Shown: positions 18,702 to 26,440 of the stretch, one piece after another | How positions within the stretch are numbered: position 1 is the first letter of the stretch | Layout of the letters: each line of letters starts with the position of its first letter | Source of the DNA: Lysobacterales bacterium | GTDB taxonomy: Bacteria > Pseudomonadota > Gammaproteobacteria > Xanthomonadales > Rhodanobacteraceae | DNA length: 64,000 nucleotides | Reading direction: 5' to 3' | Assembly (NCBI GenBank): GCA_014338185.1 | Contig: QUBV01000007.1 | Location: 19,258 to 83,257, forward strand | The notes under the pieces: generated by a model | What the model was told of the DNA's origin: nothing | Database searches by the model: none | The model's input: only the letters and a program-made list of their open reading frames with translations | Translations under genes and position numbers: made by a program

Positions 18702-18730
18702 CTGCCGCGGGCGCAGCGCGCCCGCGGCAG
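18702..18730 (+). terminator. Perfect 12-bp hairpin between subunit I and senC
   Basis: CTGCCGCGGGCG / CGCCCGCGGCAG pair perfectly around CAGCG, 15 nt after the subunit I stop. No T-run follows, so it more likely attenuates or stabilises the upstream message, giving more subunits I and II than the downstream proteins. Confidence 0.55.
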
Positions 18731-18769
18731 TGCGGAGCGCATTGACCGCTCCCGCAACGAGGCGGCACC

Positions 18770-19867
18770 GTGCGCACCGGCACGCGGCGCTGCCTGCAAC
18801 AACAGGTGCCTGATGTGTACGCCGTGGGTCGTGAAGTGCTGATCGCGCCGGGCATGCTTGCCGCGCTCGCGGGCATGCGCGTCGACCTGACGCAGGCGGG
18901 ATGGCTGCTCGCGATCGTCGCATCCGCCTGCTGCGCTGCGCGCCTGTACCGCAGGGTTCGCGCGGTCCGCCTCCGCGCCGTACCGCCGCCACGCCCGCGC
19001 CATGCATGGGCACTTGCCCTGGCCCTGCTGGGCGTGGCCGGTGCCGCGTCCGCGACCGACACCACCGGGCGCACCATCGCCGGCGCACCCGCGCTCGATG
19101 CCCAGGCTGCGGTCCGCACCGCACTCGACGCGGTCGGCCACGCGGTGCCCGACCTCGAACTGCGTGATCGCCGCAACCAGCCGGTCAGGCTGTCGGCGTA
19201 TCGCGGCAAGCCTTTGCTGGTGAGTTTCATCTACACCGGCTGCTTCCAGATCTGCCCGACCCAGACCCGCACCCTGTACCAGGCGGTCAAGGGGCTCGAC
19301 CGCATGCTCGGCGAGAACCAGTTCAACGTGGTGAGCATCGGCTTCAACCAGCCGTTCGATTCGCCCGGCGCCATGCAGGCGTTCGCGGCGCAGCACGGCA
19401 TCAGTTACCGCAACTGGGAGTTCCTCAGTCCCGCCGCGCACGATGTCGATGCACTCACGCGCGCGTTCGGTTTCAGTTTCGCGGCGACGCCCGCGGGCTT
19501 CGACCACGTGCTCGGGGTCACCGTGGTGGATGCCCAGGGCCGCATCAGCGCCCAGGTGCTCGGCGACACGGTCACCACCGAGCAGCTCGGCTCGCCGTTG
19601 CGCCAGTTGCTGCTGTGGGAGCCGGTGACGCCCACCAGCACGGTCGCCGATCTGCTCGAGCGCGTGCGCATCCTGTGCACGGTGTATGACGCCGAGACCG
19701 GCCAGTACCGCTACGACTACAAGCTCATCTTCGAGCTCATCAGTGGCGTGCTGTTCTTCCTCAGCGTGTTCGTCTACTTCTTGCGCGAATGGCTGCGCCA
19801 GCGCCGTGCGCGACGCAAGCCATGTCCGCCGGCCAGCACACCTTCGCCTTCCGGCAGCAAGGCCTGA
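18770..19867 (+). CDS. senC: SCO1/SenC-family copper chaperone
   Basis: 365 residues if the GTG at 18770 is the start; later starts (ATG 18854 or near) cannot be excluded, and about 55-85 N-terminal residues look atypical. A thioredoxin-like SCO domain covers about 120-300: copper-binding CFQICP (CxxxCP) in FIYTGCFQICPTQT, and the third ligand His in FDHVLGVTVV. A membrane helix near the C-terminus (FELISGVLFFLSVFVYFL) is unusual for SCO proteins. It should deliver copper to CuA or CuB of the upstream complex. Its end overlaps the next gene by 46 bp. Confidence 0.82.
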   Translation: MRTGTRRCLQQQVPDVYAVGREVLIAPGMLAALAGMRVDLTQAGWLLAIVASACCAARLYRRVRAVRLRAVPPPRPRHAWALALALLGVAGAASATDTTGRTIAGAPALDAQAAVRTALDAVGHAVPDLELRDRRNQPVRLSAYRGKPLLVSFIYTGCFQICPTQTRTLYQAVKGLDRMLGENQFNVVSIGFNQPFDSPGAMQAFAAQHGISYRNWEFLSPAAHDVDALTRAFGFSFAATPAGFDHVLGVTVVDAQGRISAQVLGDTVTTEQLGSPLRQLLLWEPVTPTSTVADLLERVRILCTVYDAETGQYRYDYKLIFELISGVLFFLSVFVYFLREWLRQRRARRKPCPPASTPSPSGSKA

Positions 19868-21387
19868 GCGCCTGGCGCGCGCTCGAGCGCGGTTTTGACG
19901 CGGCGTTTGGCGCCGGTCTCAATCCGCTGCGCCAGCTTGGTGCGATCGGCTTTCTCGCGACCTGGCTGCTGCTCGCGAGCGGGGTGCTGCTGTACATCGT
20001 CTACGACACCTCGGTGGAGGGCGCCTACCAGTCGGTGGCGGCGCTCGACCACTGGCCGCTGGCCAGCGGTCGCGTGTTGCGCGGCGTGCATCGCTACGCC
20101 ACCGACGTGCTGGTGGTGGTCATCGTGCTGCACATCGTGCGCGAGTGGCTGCATGCGCACGAGCGGGGCGTGCGCCGCTTCCACTGGCTGACCGGGGTGC
20201 CGCTCGTGGTGTTCGCCGCGATCAGCGCGGTCGGTGGCTTCTGGCTGGCCTGGGACCGGCTGGGCCGGTACTCGGCGCTGGCCAGCGCCGAATGGCTCGA
20301 TGCACTGCCGCTGCTGGGCGTGCCGTTCGCGCGCAATTTCCTCGTGCTCGATGCGGTGAGCGACCGGCTGTTCTCGCTGTTCATCTTCATCCACATCGGC
20401 GTGTCGCTGCTGCTGCTGTTCGGCTTGTGGTTCCACATCCAGCGCCTCACGCGCGCGGCGGTGTGGCCATCACGCGCGCTGGCGCTGGGAGTGTCCGTGC
20501 TGCTGCTGGTGTTGGCGCTCGCGCTGCCGGTGCGCAGTCAGGCGCCGACCGCGTCACTGGCCGAACCGCTGGCGCTGGACTGGTTCGTGCTGTGGCTGCA
20601 TCCGCTGGCCGAGACCTCCACGCGCGGCCTGGCCTGGGCATTGGTGGCCGGCTCGCTCGCACTGCTGCTGCTCGCGCCATTCCTGCCGCAACCCCCACGG
20701 CCGGCCGTGGCTGTGGTCGATGCGGACAACTGCAGCGGCTGCGAACGCTGCTTTGCCGACTGTCCCTACGCGGCGATCACGATGGTGCCGCATCCAAGCC
20801 TGCGCGGCGGCCATCGGCTCGCCCAGGTCGACCCCGACCTGTGCGTGGCTTGCGGCATCTGCGCCGGTGCCTGTCCATCGTCGACGCCGTTTCGCGGCAT
20901 CGAACACCTCGTGAGCGGTATCGACATGCCGCAACTGCCGGTCGATGCATTGCGCAGCCGTCTGCGGCAAGATGTCGCAGCCACAAATGCGACACATCCG
21001 CTGGTCGTATTCACATGCGATCATGGCGCAAGCGCCAGCATCGCGGCAGACGAGGATACGAGCGTGCTTGGCCTGATGTGCGCGGGACAGTTGCCACCCA
21101 GCTTCATCGAGTACGCGTTGCGCGACGGCGCAGCCGGCGTGCTGGTGGCGACCTGCCGCGAGGGCGGCTGCGAGTTCCGGCTCGGCCAGCGCTGGACGGC
21201 CGAGCGCCTGACCGGTCAGCGCGAGCCGCGGTTGCGTGCGCGCATGCCGCGCGAGCGGCTGGCGCTGGTGCAGGCCGGCCCCGGCGACGAGCGCGTGCTC
21301 GCCGCAGCCGTGCAGGGCTTGCGCGAACGCGTGCGGACCTTGCCGACCCCATCCCCTGCGAAACCGGGCCCACCCCATCATGTCTGA
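19822..21387 (+). CDS. Cytochrome b - 2x[4Fe-4S] ferredoxin - MvhD fusion protein
   Basis: 521 residues from ATG 19822. Domain 1 (about 1-250) is a cytochrome b6-like membrane domain with two H-x13-H pairs (His90/104 and His191/205), so two hemes b. Domain 2 (about 295-360) is a double ferredoxin: CSGCERCFADCP and CVACGICAGACP. Domain 3 (about 390-500) resembles the MvhD/FlpD [2Fe-2S] subunit of hydrogenase-heterodisulfide reductase systems: VVFTCDHG, LMCAGQLPP, DGAAGVLVATCREGGCEFR. All pieces are electron carriers, so it probably moves electrons between the membrane quinone/heme pool and a low-potential soluble partner. The start overlaps senC. I do not know a characterised protein with this exact order. 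Confidence 0.85.
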   Translation: MSAGQHTFAFRQQGLSAWRALERGFDAAFGAGLNPLRQLGAIGFLATWLLLASGVLLYIVYDTSVEGAYQSVAALDHWPLASGRVLRGVHRYATDVLVVVIVLHIVREWLHAHERGVRRFHWLTGVPLVVFAAISAVGGFWLAWDRLGRYSALASAEWLDALPLLGVPFARNFLVLDAVSDRLFSLFIFIHIGVSLLLLFGLWFHIQRLTRAAVWPSRALALGVSVLLLVLALALPVRSQAPTASLAEPLALDWFVLWLHPLAETSTRGLAWALVAGSLALLLLAPFLPQPPRPAVAVVDADNCSGCERCFADCPYAAITMVPHPSLRGGHRLAQVDPDLCVACGICAGACPSSTPFRGIEHLVSGIDMPQLPVDALRSRLRQDVAATNATHPLVVFTCDHGASASIAADEDTSVLGLMCAGQLPPSFIEYALRDGAAGVLVATCREGGCEFRLGQRWTAERLTGQREPRLRARMPRERLALVQAGPGDERVLAAAVQGLRERVRTLPTPSPAKPGPPHHV

Positions 21388-21907
21388 CGCACGACCCACC
21401 ACCCCGCATGGCGTCCTGAGCTGGATCGGCCAGTTGTTGTTGTATGGCCTGTTCGCGCTCGCGATCGGCGTGTTTTCCAACTGGCCACCCTACCATCCGC
21501 TGGGTGCCGACCAGGCGCTGCTCAAGCTCAGCGTGTCGCACGTGGGCAAGCCGGTCGGCGAATGCCGCAAGCTCAGCCAGGCCGAACTCGACAAGCTGCC
21601 GCCGAACATGCGCTTCCCGGAGCAGTGTCCGCGCGAGCGCGCGCCGCTGACGATGAGCGTCGAACTCGACGGTGTGAGCGTGCTCGATCGCGTCGCGCCG
21701 CCGACCGGACTGTCCAAGGACGGCGCGGCCTCGATCTACGAGCGGCTGGTGATACCGGCCGGTTCGCACCACCTGGAAGTGCGCCTCAACGATGACGTGC
21801 GCGCGGGTGCGCCGACCTACACGCGCTCGGCCGACGTCACGCTCGCGCCGGGCCAGGTGCTCGTGGTCGACTTCGACCCGACCCAGGGCGGCATCACGCT
21901 GCAATGA
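21380..21907 (+). CDS. One-TM protein of the respiratory operon, function unknown
   Basis: 175 residues from ATG 21380, overlapping the preceding stop by 8 bp and the next start by 4 bp (ATGA). One membrane helix lies near 20-38 (LLLYGLFALAIGVFS), followed by a periplasmic beta-rich domain with a Cys pair (GECRKLS and PEQCPRE) and a C-terminal strand region (YERLVIPAGSHHLEVRL). No cofactor motif is visible. Tight coupling on both sides says it is a subunit or assembly factor of the second heme-copper-like module. Confidence 0.8.
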   Translation: MSDARPTTPHGVLSWIGQLLLYGLFALAIGVFSNWPPYHPLGADQALLKLSVSHVGKPVGECRKLSQAELDKLPPNMRFPEQCPRERAPLTMSVELDGVSVLDRVAPPTGLSKDGAASIYERLVIPAGSHHLEVRLNDDVRAGAPTYTRSADVTLAPGQVLVVDFDPTQGGITLQ

Positions 21908-23358
21908 ACGTCGAGCTGGCCATGCGGTCGTCGCCAGGCGTGCGCGAGCCGCACGCGGTCCATGCCGCGCCCGGCTATGTGCTGCCCGCGCTCAATGCCG
22001 GCAACCGCGCGCTGGTGCAGGCCTGGCTCGGCCTTGCGCTGGCGGCACTGCTGGGATCGGGCGTATTCGCGATCCTGCTCGTGCTTGCGCGCACCCCGGG
22101 CGTCAACGCGCTGCTGCCGAGCGCCGACTTCTTCCGCGTGGCACTGGTGGTGCACGTGGACCTGTCGGTGCTGGTGTGGTTCGTCGCGATCGCGGGCATG
22201 TTGTGGAGCCTCAACCTGCGCCCGTTCGGCACCCGCCTCGGCCGCGCACTCGCCGCCGCGCCGCTGGTGCTGTGCGGGCTGGGTTCGCTGGCGATGGGCG
22301 TGGCCGCGTTCGTCGATCCGGGCGAGGCGATCATGGCCAACTACATCCCCTTGCTCGACAGCGCCGCGTTCCGCTTCGCGCTGTGGCTGTTCGCGGCCGG
22401 CGCGCTGCTGCTGGTACTGCTCGGCCTGCTGCGCGGCATGCCTGTGGGCCGTGCGGTCGATGGCAGCGCGGCGCTACGTTTTGGCCTGCATGCGAGCGTG
22501 GTGGCCGCCGCGGTGGCACTGCTCGCGTTCGGCTGGTCGCTGGCCACGGTGCCGCTCGCGCTGCCGGCCAAGGCCTACTACGAAATCCTGTTCTGGGGCG
22601 GCGGTCACGCGCTGCAGTTCACCTGGACCCTGCTCATGCTGGTGGCGTGGCTGGCGCTGGCCCAGGCCTGCGGTGGGCGCGTGGGGCTGAGTCCGCGCGT
22701 GGTGCTGCTGCTGTTCGTGATCGCGCTGGTGGGCGTGTTCGTCACGCCGCTGGCCTACCTCATGCACGAGGTCGCCTCGGTCGAGCATCGCGCGCTGCAC
22801 ACCTGGGCGATGCGTCTGGGTGGCGGGCTCGCGATCGCGCCGGTGGTGCTGGCCGCGCTCATCGCGGTGGCGCCGCTGCGCGACCTGCGGCCGTGGCAGC
22901 GGCCGCTGCGCGCGGCGCTGCTGGCCTCGATGCTGCTGTTTGTCGCCGGCGGCGTGATCGGCATCGACATCCACGGCAGCAACGTGAAGATTCCCGCGCA
23001 CTATCACGGCTGCATCGTCGGCGTCACGCTCGCGCTCATGGGCGTGGTGTACTGGCTGCTGCCGCGGCTGGGTTTCGCCGCGCCGACCGGGCGGCTTGCG
23101 GTGACCCAGCCCTGGCTGTACGGCATCGGCCAGCTGCTGCACATCGTCGGACTGGTGTGGTCGGGTGGCTACGGCGTGCAGCGCAAGGTCGCGGGCAGTG
23201 AACAGGTGCTGCGCAGCAGCGGCGAGATCGCCGGCATGGGGCTCATGGGCCTGGGCGGCCTGCTCGCGATCCTCGGCGGGCTGTTGTTTGCAGTGGTGGT
23301 GATCGGGGCGATGCGGCGACGCGTGGCGCCAGGTGAAACACAAGCGGAGAACGAGTGA
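21904..23358 (+). CDS. Divergent heme-copper-oxidase-like subunit I
   Basis: 484 residues, 12 predicted helices. The heme ligands are recognisable: His84 (VVHVDLSVLVW) and His366/His368 (IPAHYHGCIVGVTLALMG), the second like the usual HFH helix. The CuB helix VI keeps its His (His235, FWGGGHALQFTW), but the position of the cross-linked Tyr is Phe239. The His-His pair expected about 49 residues later is absent; the nearest histidines are 288, 295 and 299 (LMHEV, EHRALHTW). So the binuclear centre must differ from both oxygen reductases and the subunit I at 16987. It is coupled by ATGA and TGATG overlaps to its neighbours. A NOR-like or novel redox role is inferred. Confidence 0.75.
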   Translation: MNVELAMRSSPGVREPHAVHAAPGYVLPALNAGNRALVQAWLGLALAALLGSGVFAILLVLARTPGVNALLPSADFFRVALVVHVDLSVLVWFVAIAGMLWSLNLRPFGTRLGRALAAAPLVLCGLGSLAMGVAAFVDPGEAIMANYIPLLDSAAFRFALWLFAAGALLLVLLGLLRGMPVGRAVDGSAALRFGLHASVVAAAVALLAFGWSLATVPLALPAKAYYEILFWGGGHALQFTWTLLMLVAWLALAQACGGRVGLSPRVVLLLFVIALVGVFVTPLAYLMHEVASVEHRALHTWAMRLGGGLAIAPVVLAALIAVAPLRDLRPWQRPLRAALLASMLLFVAGGVIGIDIHGSNVKIPAHYHGCIVGVTLALMGVVYWLLPRLGFAAPTGRLAVTQPWLYGIGQLLHIVGLVWSGGYGVQRKVAGSEQVLRSSGEIAGMGLMGLGGLLAILGGLLFAVVVIGAMRRRVAPGETQAENE

Positions 23359-25307
23359 TGGTGGCGATCGTGCAGCGCGGCTTGCGCGCGGCGTTCATGG
23401 CAGTGGAGGCGGTGTTCAACCGCGCCTTCGGCGACCGCATGAACCCGCTCTACCACCTCGGGCAGATCTGCTTCTACCTGTTCTGGATCATCGGCGCGAC
23501 CGGTCTGGTCCTGTACGCGTTCTTCAACACCAGCGTAACCGGCGCCTACGAGTCGGTGGAGGCGATCACGCATGGCGCATGGGGCGCCGGCAGCGTGCTG
23601 CGCAGCGTGCACCGCTATGCCTCCGACGCGATGGTGCTGCTGATGCTGCTGCACATGCTGCGCAACTTCGCCTTCGACCGCTTGCGCGGGTTCCGCGCCT
23701 TCTCGTGGGTGACCGGCGTGATGCTGCTGTGGCTGGTGTACGTGGTCGGCGCCAACGGCTTCATGCTGCCCTGGGACCGCCTGGCGCAGTTCGTGACCCA
23801 GTCGAGCTTCGAGTGGCTGGACTGGCTGCCCGGCTTCGGCGGGCGCCTGATCCGCAACTTCATCCTGCCCGAGCACGTGAGCGACCGCCTGTTCTCGCTG
23901 CTCGTGTTCGTGCACATCGGCGTGTCGCTGGTGCTGCTGCTGCTCATGTGGGTGCACGTGCAGCGCGTGCCCAAGGCCACCACCCAGCCGCCGCGGCCGC
24001 TGGCGGTGGCGATGATGGGCATGCTCGTGGTGCTCGCGATCATCGCGCCGATCGCGAGCCAGGGCGTGGCCGAGCTGAACACCGAGCCGACCACGCTCAA
24101 GCTCGACTGGTTCCTGCTCACGATGTTCCCGCTCATCCACAACGGCCCGCTGTCGACCGTGTGGGCGATCGTGATCGGTGGCTCGGTGTTCCTGTATGCG
24201 TTGCCGTGGCTCACGCTGCGGCGTGGCAGCAAGGCGCTCAACCAGCTCACGATCCATCCGGGCCCCGCGCGCGCGAGCGCCCGCGCGGGCGAGACGCTGC
24301 TCGACGCTGGGCTGCGCGCGGGGCTTGCGCTGCCGTTCGATTGCCGCTCGGGCGGCTGCGGCGTGTGCCTGTGCACGGTGCTGGCCGGCCGCGTCGACCT
24401 CGGGCCCTACCAGGAAGCCGCGCTCACCGCGGCGATGCGCGCGCGCGGCCACGCACTCATGTGCTGCGCGGTGGCGCAGGAGGACGTCGAGTTCGAGGTC
24501 GAGGGCGTGATCTCGCTCACCGACGCCAGCGCCGGCGCGCCGCGCCGCTGGCAGGCGAGCGTGCAGCGCATGGAACAGCTGTCACCCGACCTCATGCGCC
24601 TGTTCATCGCGCTGCCCGAAGGCGAGCACATCGATTTCATCGCGGGCCAGTACATCAACATCATCCTTGAGGACGGCGCCAAGCGCGCGTTCTCGTTCGC
24701 CAACCCGCCGCGTCCGCCCGATGCGCCCAAGCCCAGTGCCGGCGACGTGATCGAACTGCACATCCGCCGCATCCCCGGCGGACGCTTCACCGGTCACGTG
24801 TTCAGTGCGATGAAGGTCGGCGACCGCATCGATTTCGAGGGGCCGCTCGGCAGCTTCGTGTTGCGCGACAGCGCCAGGCCGATCCTCATGCTCGCGGGCG
24901 CGACCGGCTTCGCGCCGATCAAGAGCATCCTCGAAGATGCCTTCCGCCGCGGTATCGGGCGCCGGGTCGAGCTGTACTGGGGCGTGCGTGGTGAGGCCGA
25001 CCTGTATCTGCAGGACCTCGTGGCGCGCTGGCAGGCCGAACACGCCAACTTCCGCTATGTGCCGGTGCTGTCGGACATCGCCGCCGACGATCCGTGGCCG
25101 GGCCGGCGCGGCTTCGTGCATGAGGCGCTGCTGGCCGACCATCCGGACCTGAGCGGCCACGAGGTCTATGCCTGCGGTTCCACGCGCATGGTCGAGGCCG
25201 CGGTCCCGGACTTCCTTGCCCATGGCCTGGGCGAGCAGTTCTGCTTCTCCGACGCGTTCGTGCCCACCGCCTCGTCCTCACCGCCGCCACCGCCACCGTC
25301 ACCCTGA
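23358..25307 (+). CDS. Cytochrome b - [2Fe-2S] ferredoxin - FAD/NAD(P) reductase fusion
   Basis: 649 residues from ATG 23358 (a GTG one codon earlier is possible). The N-terminal 200 residues are a cytochrome b domain with two H-x13-H pairs (His85/99, His186/200), homologous to that of 19822-21387. A plant-type [2Fe-2S] domain follows at about 298-385 (FDCRSGGCGVCLC, then a distant Cys near 369), then a ferredoxin reductase: FAD motif RAFSFAN, HIRRIPGGRFTGHVF, nucleotide motif GATGFAPIKS and YACGS. The soluble half resembles oxygenase reductases and CDP-glucoseen reductase. It should take hydride from NAD(P)H and pass electrons via FAD and [2Fe-2S] to membrane hemes. The C-terminus ends in a Pro/Ser run. 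Confidence 0.88.
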   Translation: MVAIVQRGLRAAFMAVEAVFNRAFGDRMNPLYHLGQICFYLFWIIGATGLVLYAFFNTSVTGAYESVEAITHGAWGAGSVLRSVHRYASDAMVLLMLLHMLRNFAFDRLRGFRAFSWVTGVMLLWLVYVVGANGFMLPWDRLAQFVTQSSFEWLDWLPGFGGRLIRNFILPEHVSDRLFSLLVFVHIGVSLVLLLLMWVHVQRVPKATTQPPRPLAVAMMGMLVVLAIIAPIASQGVAELNTEPTTLKLDWFLLTMFPLIHNGPLSTVWAIVIGGSVFLYALPWLTLRRGSKALNQLTIHPGPARASARAGETLLDAGLRAGLALPFDCRSGGCGVCLCTVLAGRVDLGPYQEAALTAAMRARGHALMCCAVAQEDVEFEVEGVISLTDASAGAPRRWQASVQRMEQLSPDLMRLFIALPEGEHIDFIAGQYINIILEDGAKRAFSFANPPRPPDAPKPSAGDVIELHIRRIPGGRFTGHVFSAMKVGDRIDFEGPLGSFVLRDSARPILMLAGATGFAPIKSILEDAFRRGIGRRVELYWGVRGEADLYLQDLVARWQAEHANFRYVPVLSDIAADDPWPGRRGFVHEALLADHPDLSGHEVYACGSTRMVEAAVPDFLAHGLGEQFCFSDAFVPTASSSPPPPPPSP

Positions 25308-25325
25308 CGCGGCACTGCGCGCGTC
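25306..25325. terminator. Short hairpin between convergent genes
   Basis: GACGCG / CGCGTC stem at the end of the respiratory operon, facing the convergent NagX-like gene. Only 6 bp and no T-run, so weak. Confidence 0.3.
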
Positions 25326-25329
25326 CGCC

Positions 25330-26403
25330 TCACAGCTTGAGGTGGATGCTGCGGCGGTCGAGTTCGCGCACGATGAGCCACCACAGCGCGACGAAGGCGA
25401 GCGCCCACGCCAGCGAGGCCAGCCACGGCCCGGCCAGCGGCACCAGCCAGTCCGCGAACAGGCGCTGATACAGCCACGGCTGCCAGCCCAGTCCTTCGAG
25501 CACGACCGCCAGCGCCTGCGAGCCCGCGTAGGCGGTGATCGCGTTGACGCCGAAACGCCGTCCCAGTGCCGGCCAGCCGCCACGGTCGACCAGCAGGTGG
25601 CACAGTGCGAGCGCGAGCCCGGCCCAGCCCGCGCTCCACAGCGCGAACGAGGGCGTCCACAGGTTCTTGTTGAACGGTTGCCAGTACGCCCACAGCCAGC
25701 CCAGCGCGAGCGCGCCCAGCGCACCCGCGACGATGAGCGCGGGGCGATGGCGGCGCAGCGCCACGCCCGCGCACAGGCCGAGCAACGTGGTGGCGAGCGC
25801 CGGCAGCGTGCCGAGCACGCCTTCGGGATCGTGGCCGCGCCCGCTCGCGGCGTCGAACGACCACACGCCGCGGCCGAACAGCGCGCTGTCGAGGCGGCTC
25901 GCGACGTTGGTCCAGGGTTCGAGCGTGCCGCCCAGCTGCAGCAGCAGGCCGTAGCCCAACAGCAGCGCCGCGATCGCCACCAGCCACCGCCGCGGCCGCA
26001 CGTGGATCGCCAGCCACGCCGCCAGCGCGAAGCAGATGCCGATGCGTTGCAGCACGCCGGGCCAGCGCATCTCGCGCCCGGGCATGAGCCAGGCGGCCAG
26101 TGCGTTGATCGCCAGCCCGAGCAGCACGATGCGCAGCGCGCGCGCGAGTGCCGCGCGCGTGAGCGCGGCACGCGCCTCGCCATGTTCGAGCCGCGGCAGG
26201 ATCGCGAGCGCGATCGACACCCCGACGATGAACAGGAACCAGGGGAAGATGAGGTCGGTCGGCGTGCAGCCATGCCAGGACGCATGTTCGAGCGGCCGGT
26301 ACACGTGGCCCCAGTCGCCCGGATCGTTGACCAGCAGCATCGCCGCCACGGTGATGCCGCGCAGCGCGTCGACCGAGGCCAGACGTGCGCGCTGGGGCGT
26401 CAT
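25330..26403 (-). CDS. NagX-like membrane acyltransferase (DUF5009 / HGSNAT-related)
   Basis: 357 residues with about 10 membrane helices. The N-terminus LASVDALRGITVAAMLLVNDPG and HASWHGCTPTDLIFPWFLFIVGVSIALA are the signature of the heparan-alpha-glucosaminide N-acetyltransferase-related family, which in bacteria is called NagX. It lies 37 bp after a GH20 hexosaminidase gene, the context seen in chitin/GlcNAc utilisation gene sets of Xanthomonadales and Shewanella. It probably acetylates or transports an amino sugar at the membrane; the exact reaction is not established. Confidence 0.85.
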   Translation of the reverse strand: MTPQRARLASVDALRGITVAAMLLVNDPGDWGHVYRPLEHASWHGCTPTDLIFPWFLFIVGVSIALAILPRLEHGEARAALTRAALARALRIVLLGLAINALAAWLMPGREMRWPGVLQRIGICFALAAWLAIHVRPRRWLVAIAALLLGYGLLLQLGGTLEPWTNVASRLDSALFGRGVWSFDAASGRGHDPEGVLGTLPALATTLLGLCAGVALRRHRPALIVAGALGALALGWLWAYWQPFNKNLWTPSFALWSAGWAGLALALCHLLVDRGGWPALGRRFGVNAITAYAGSQALAVVLEGLGWQPWLYQRLFADWLVPLAGPWLASLAWALAFVALWWLIVRELDRRSIHLKL

Positions 26404-26440
26404 CGCACTGTCGCAAGCCCTGGCACGCGCCGTGGCCGCG

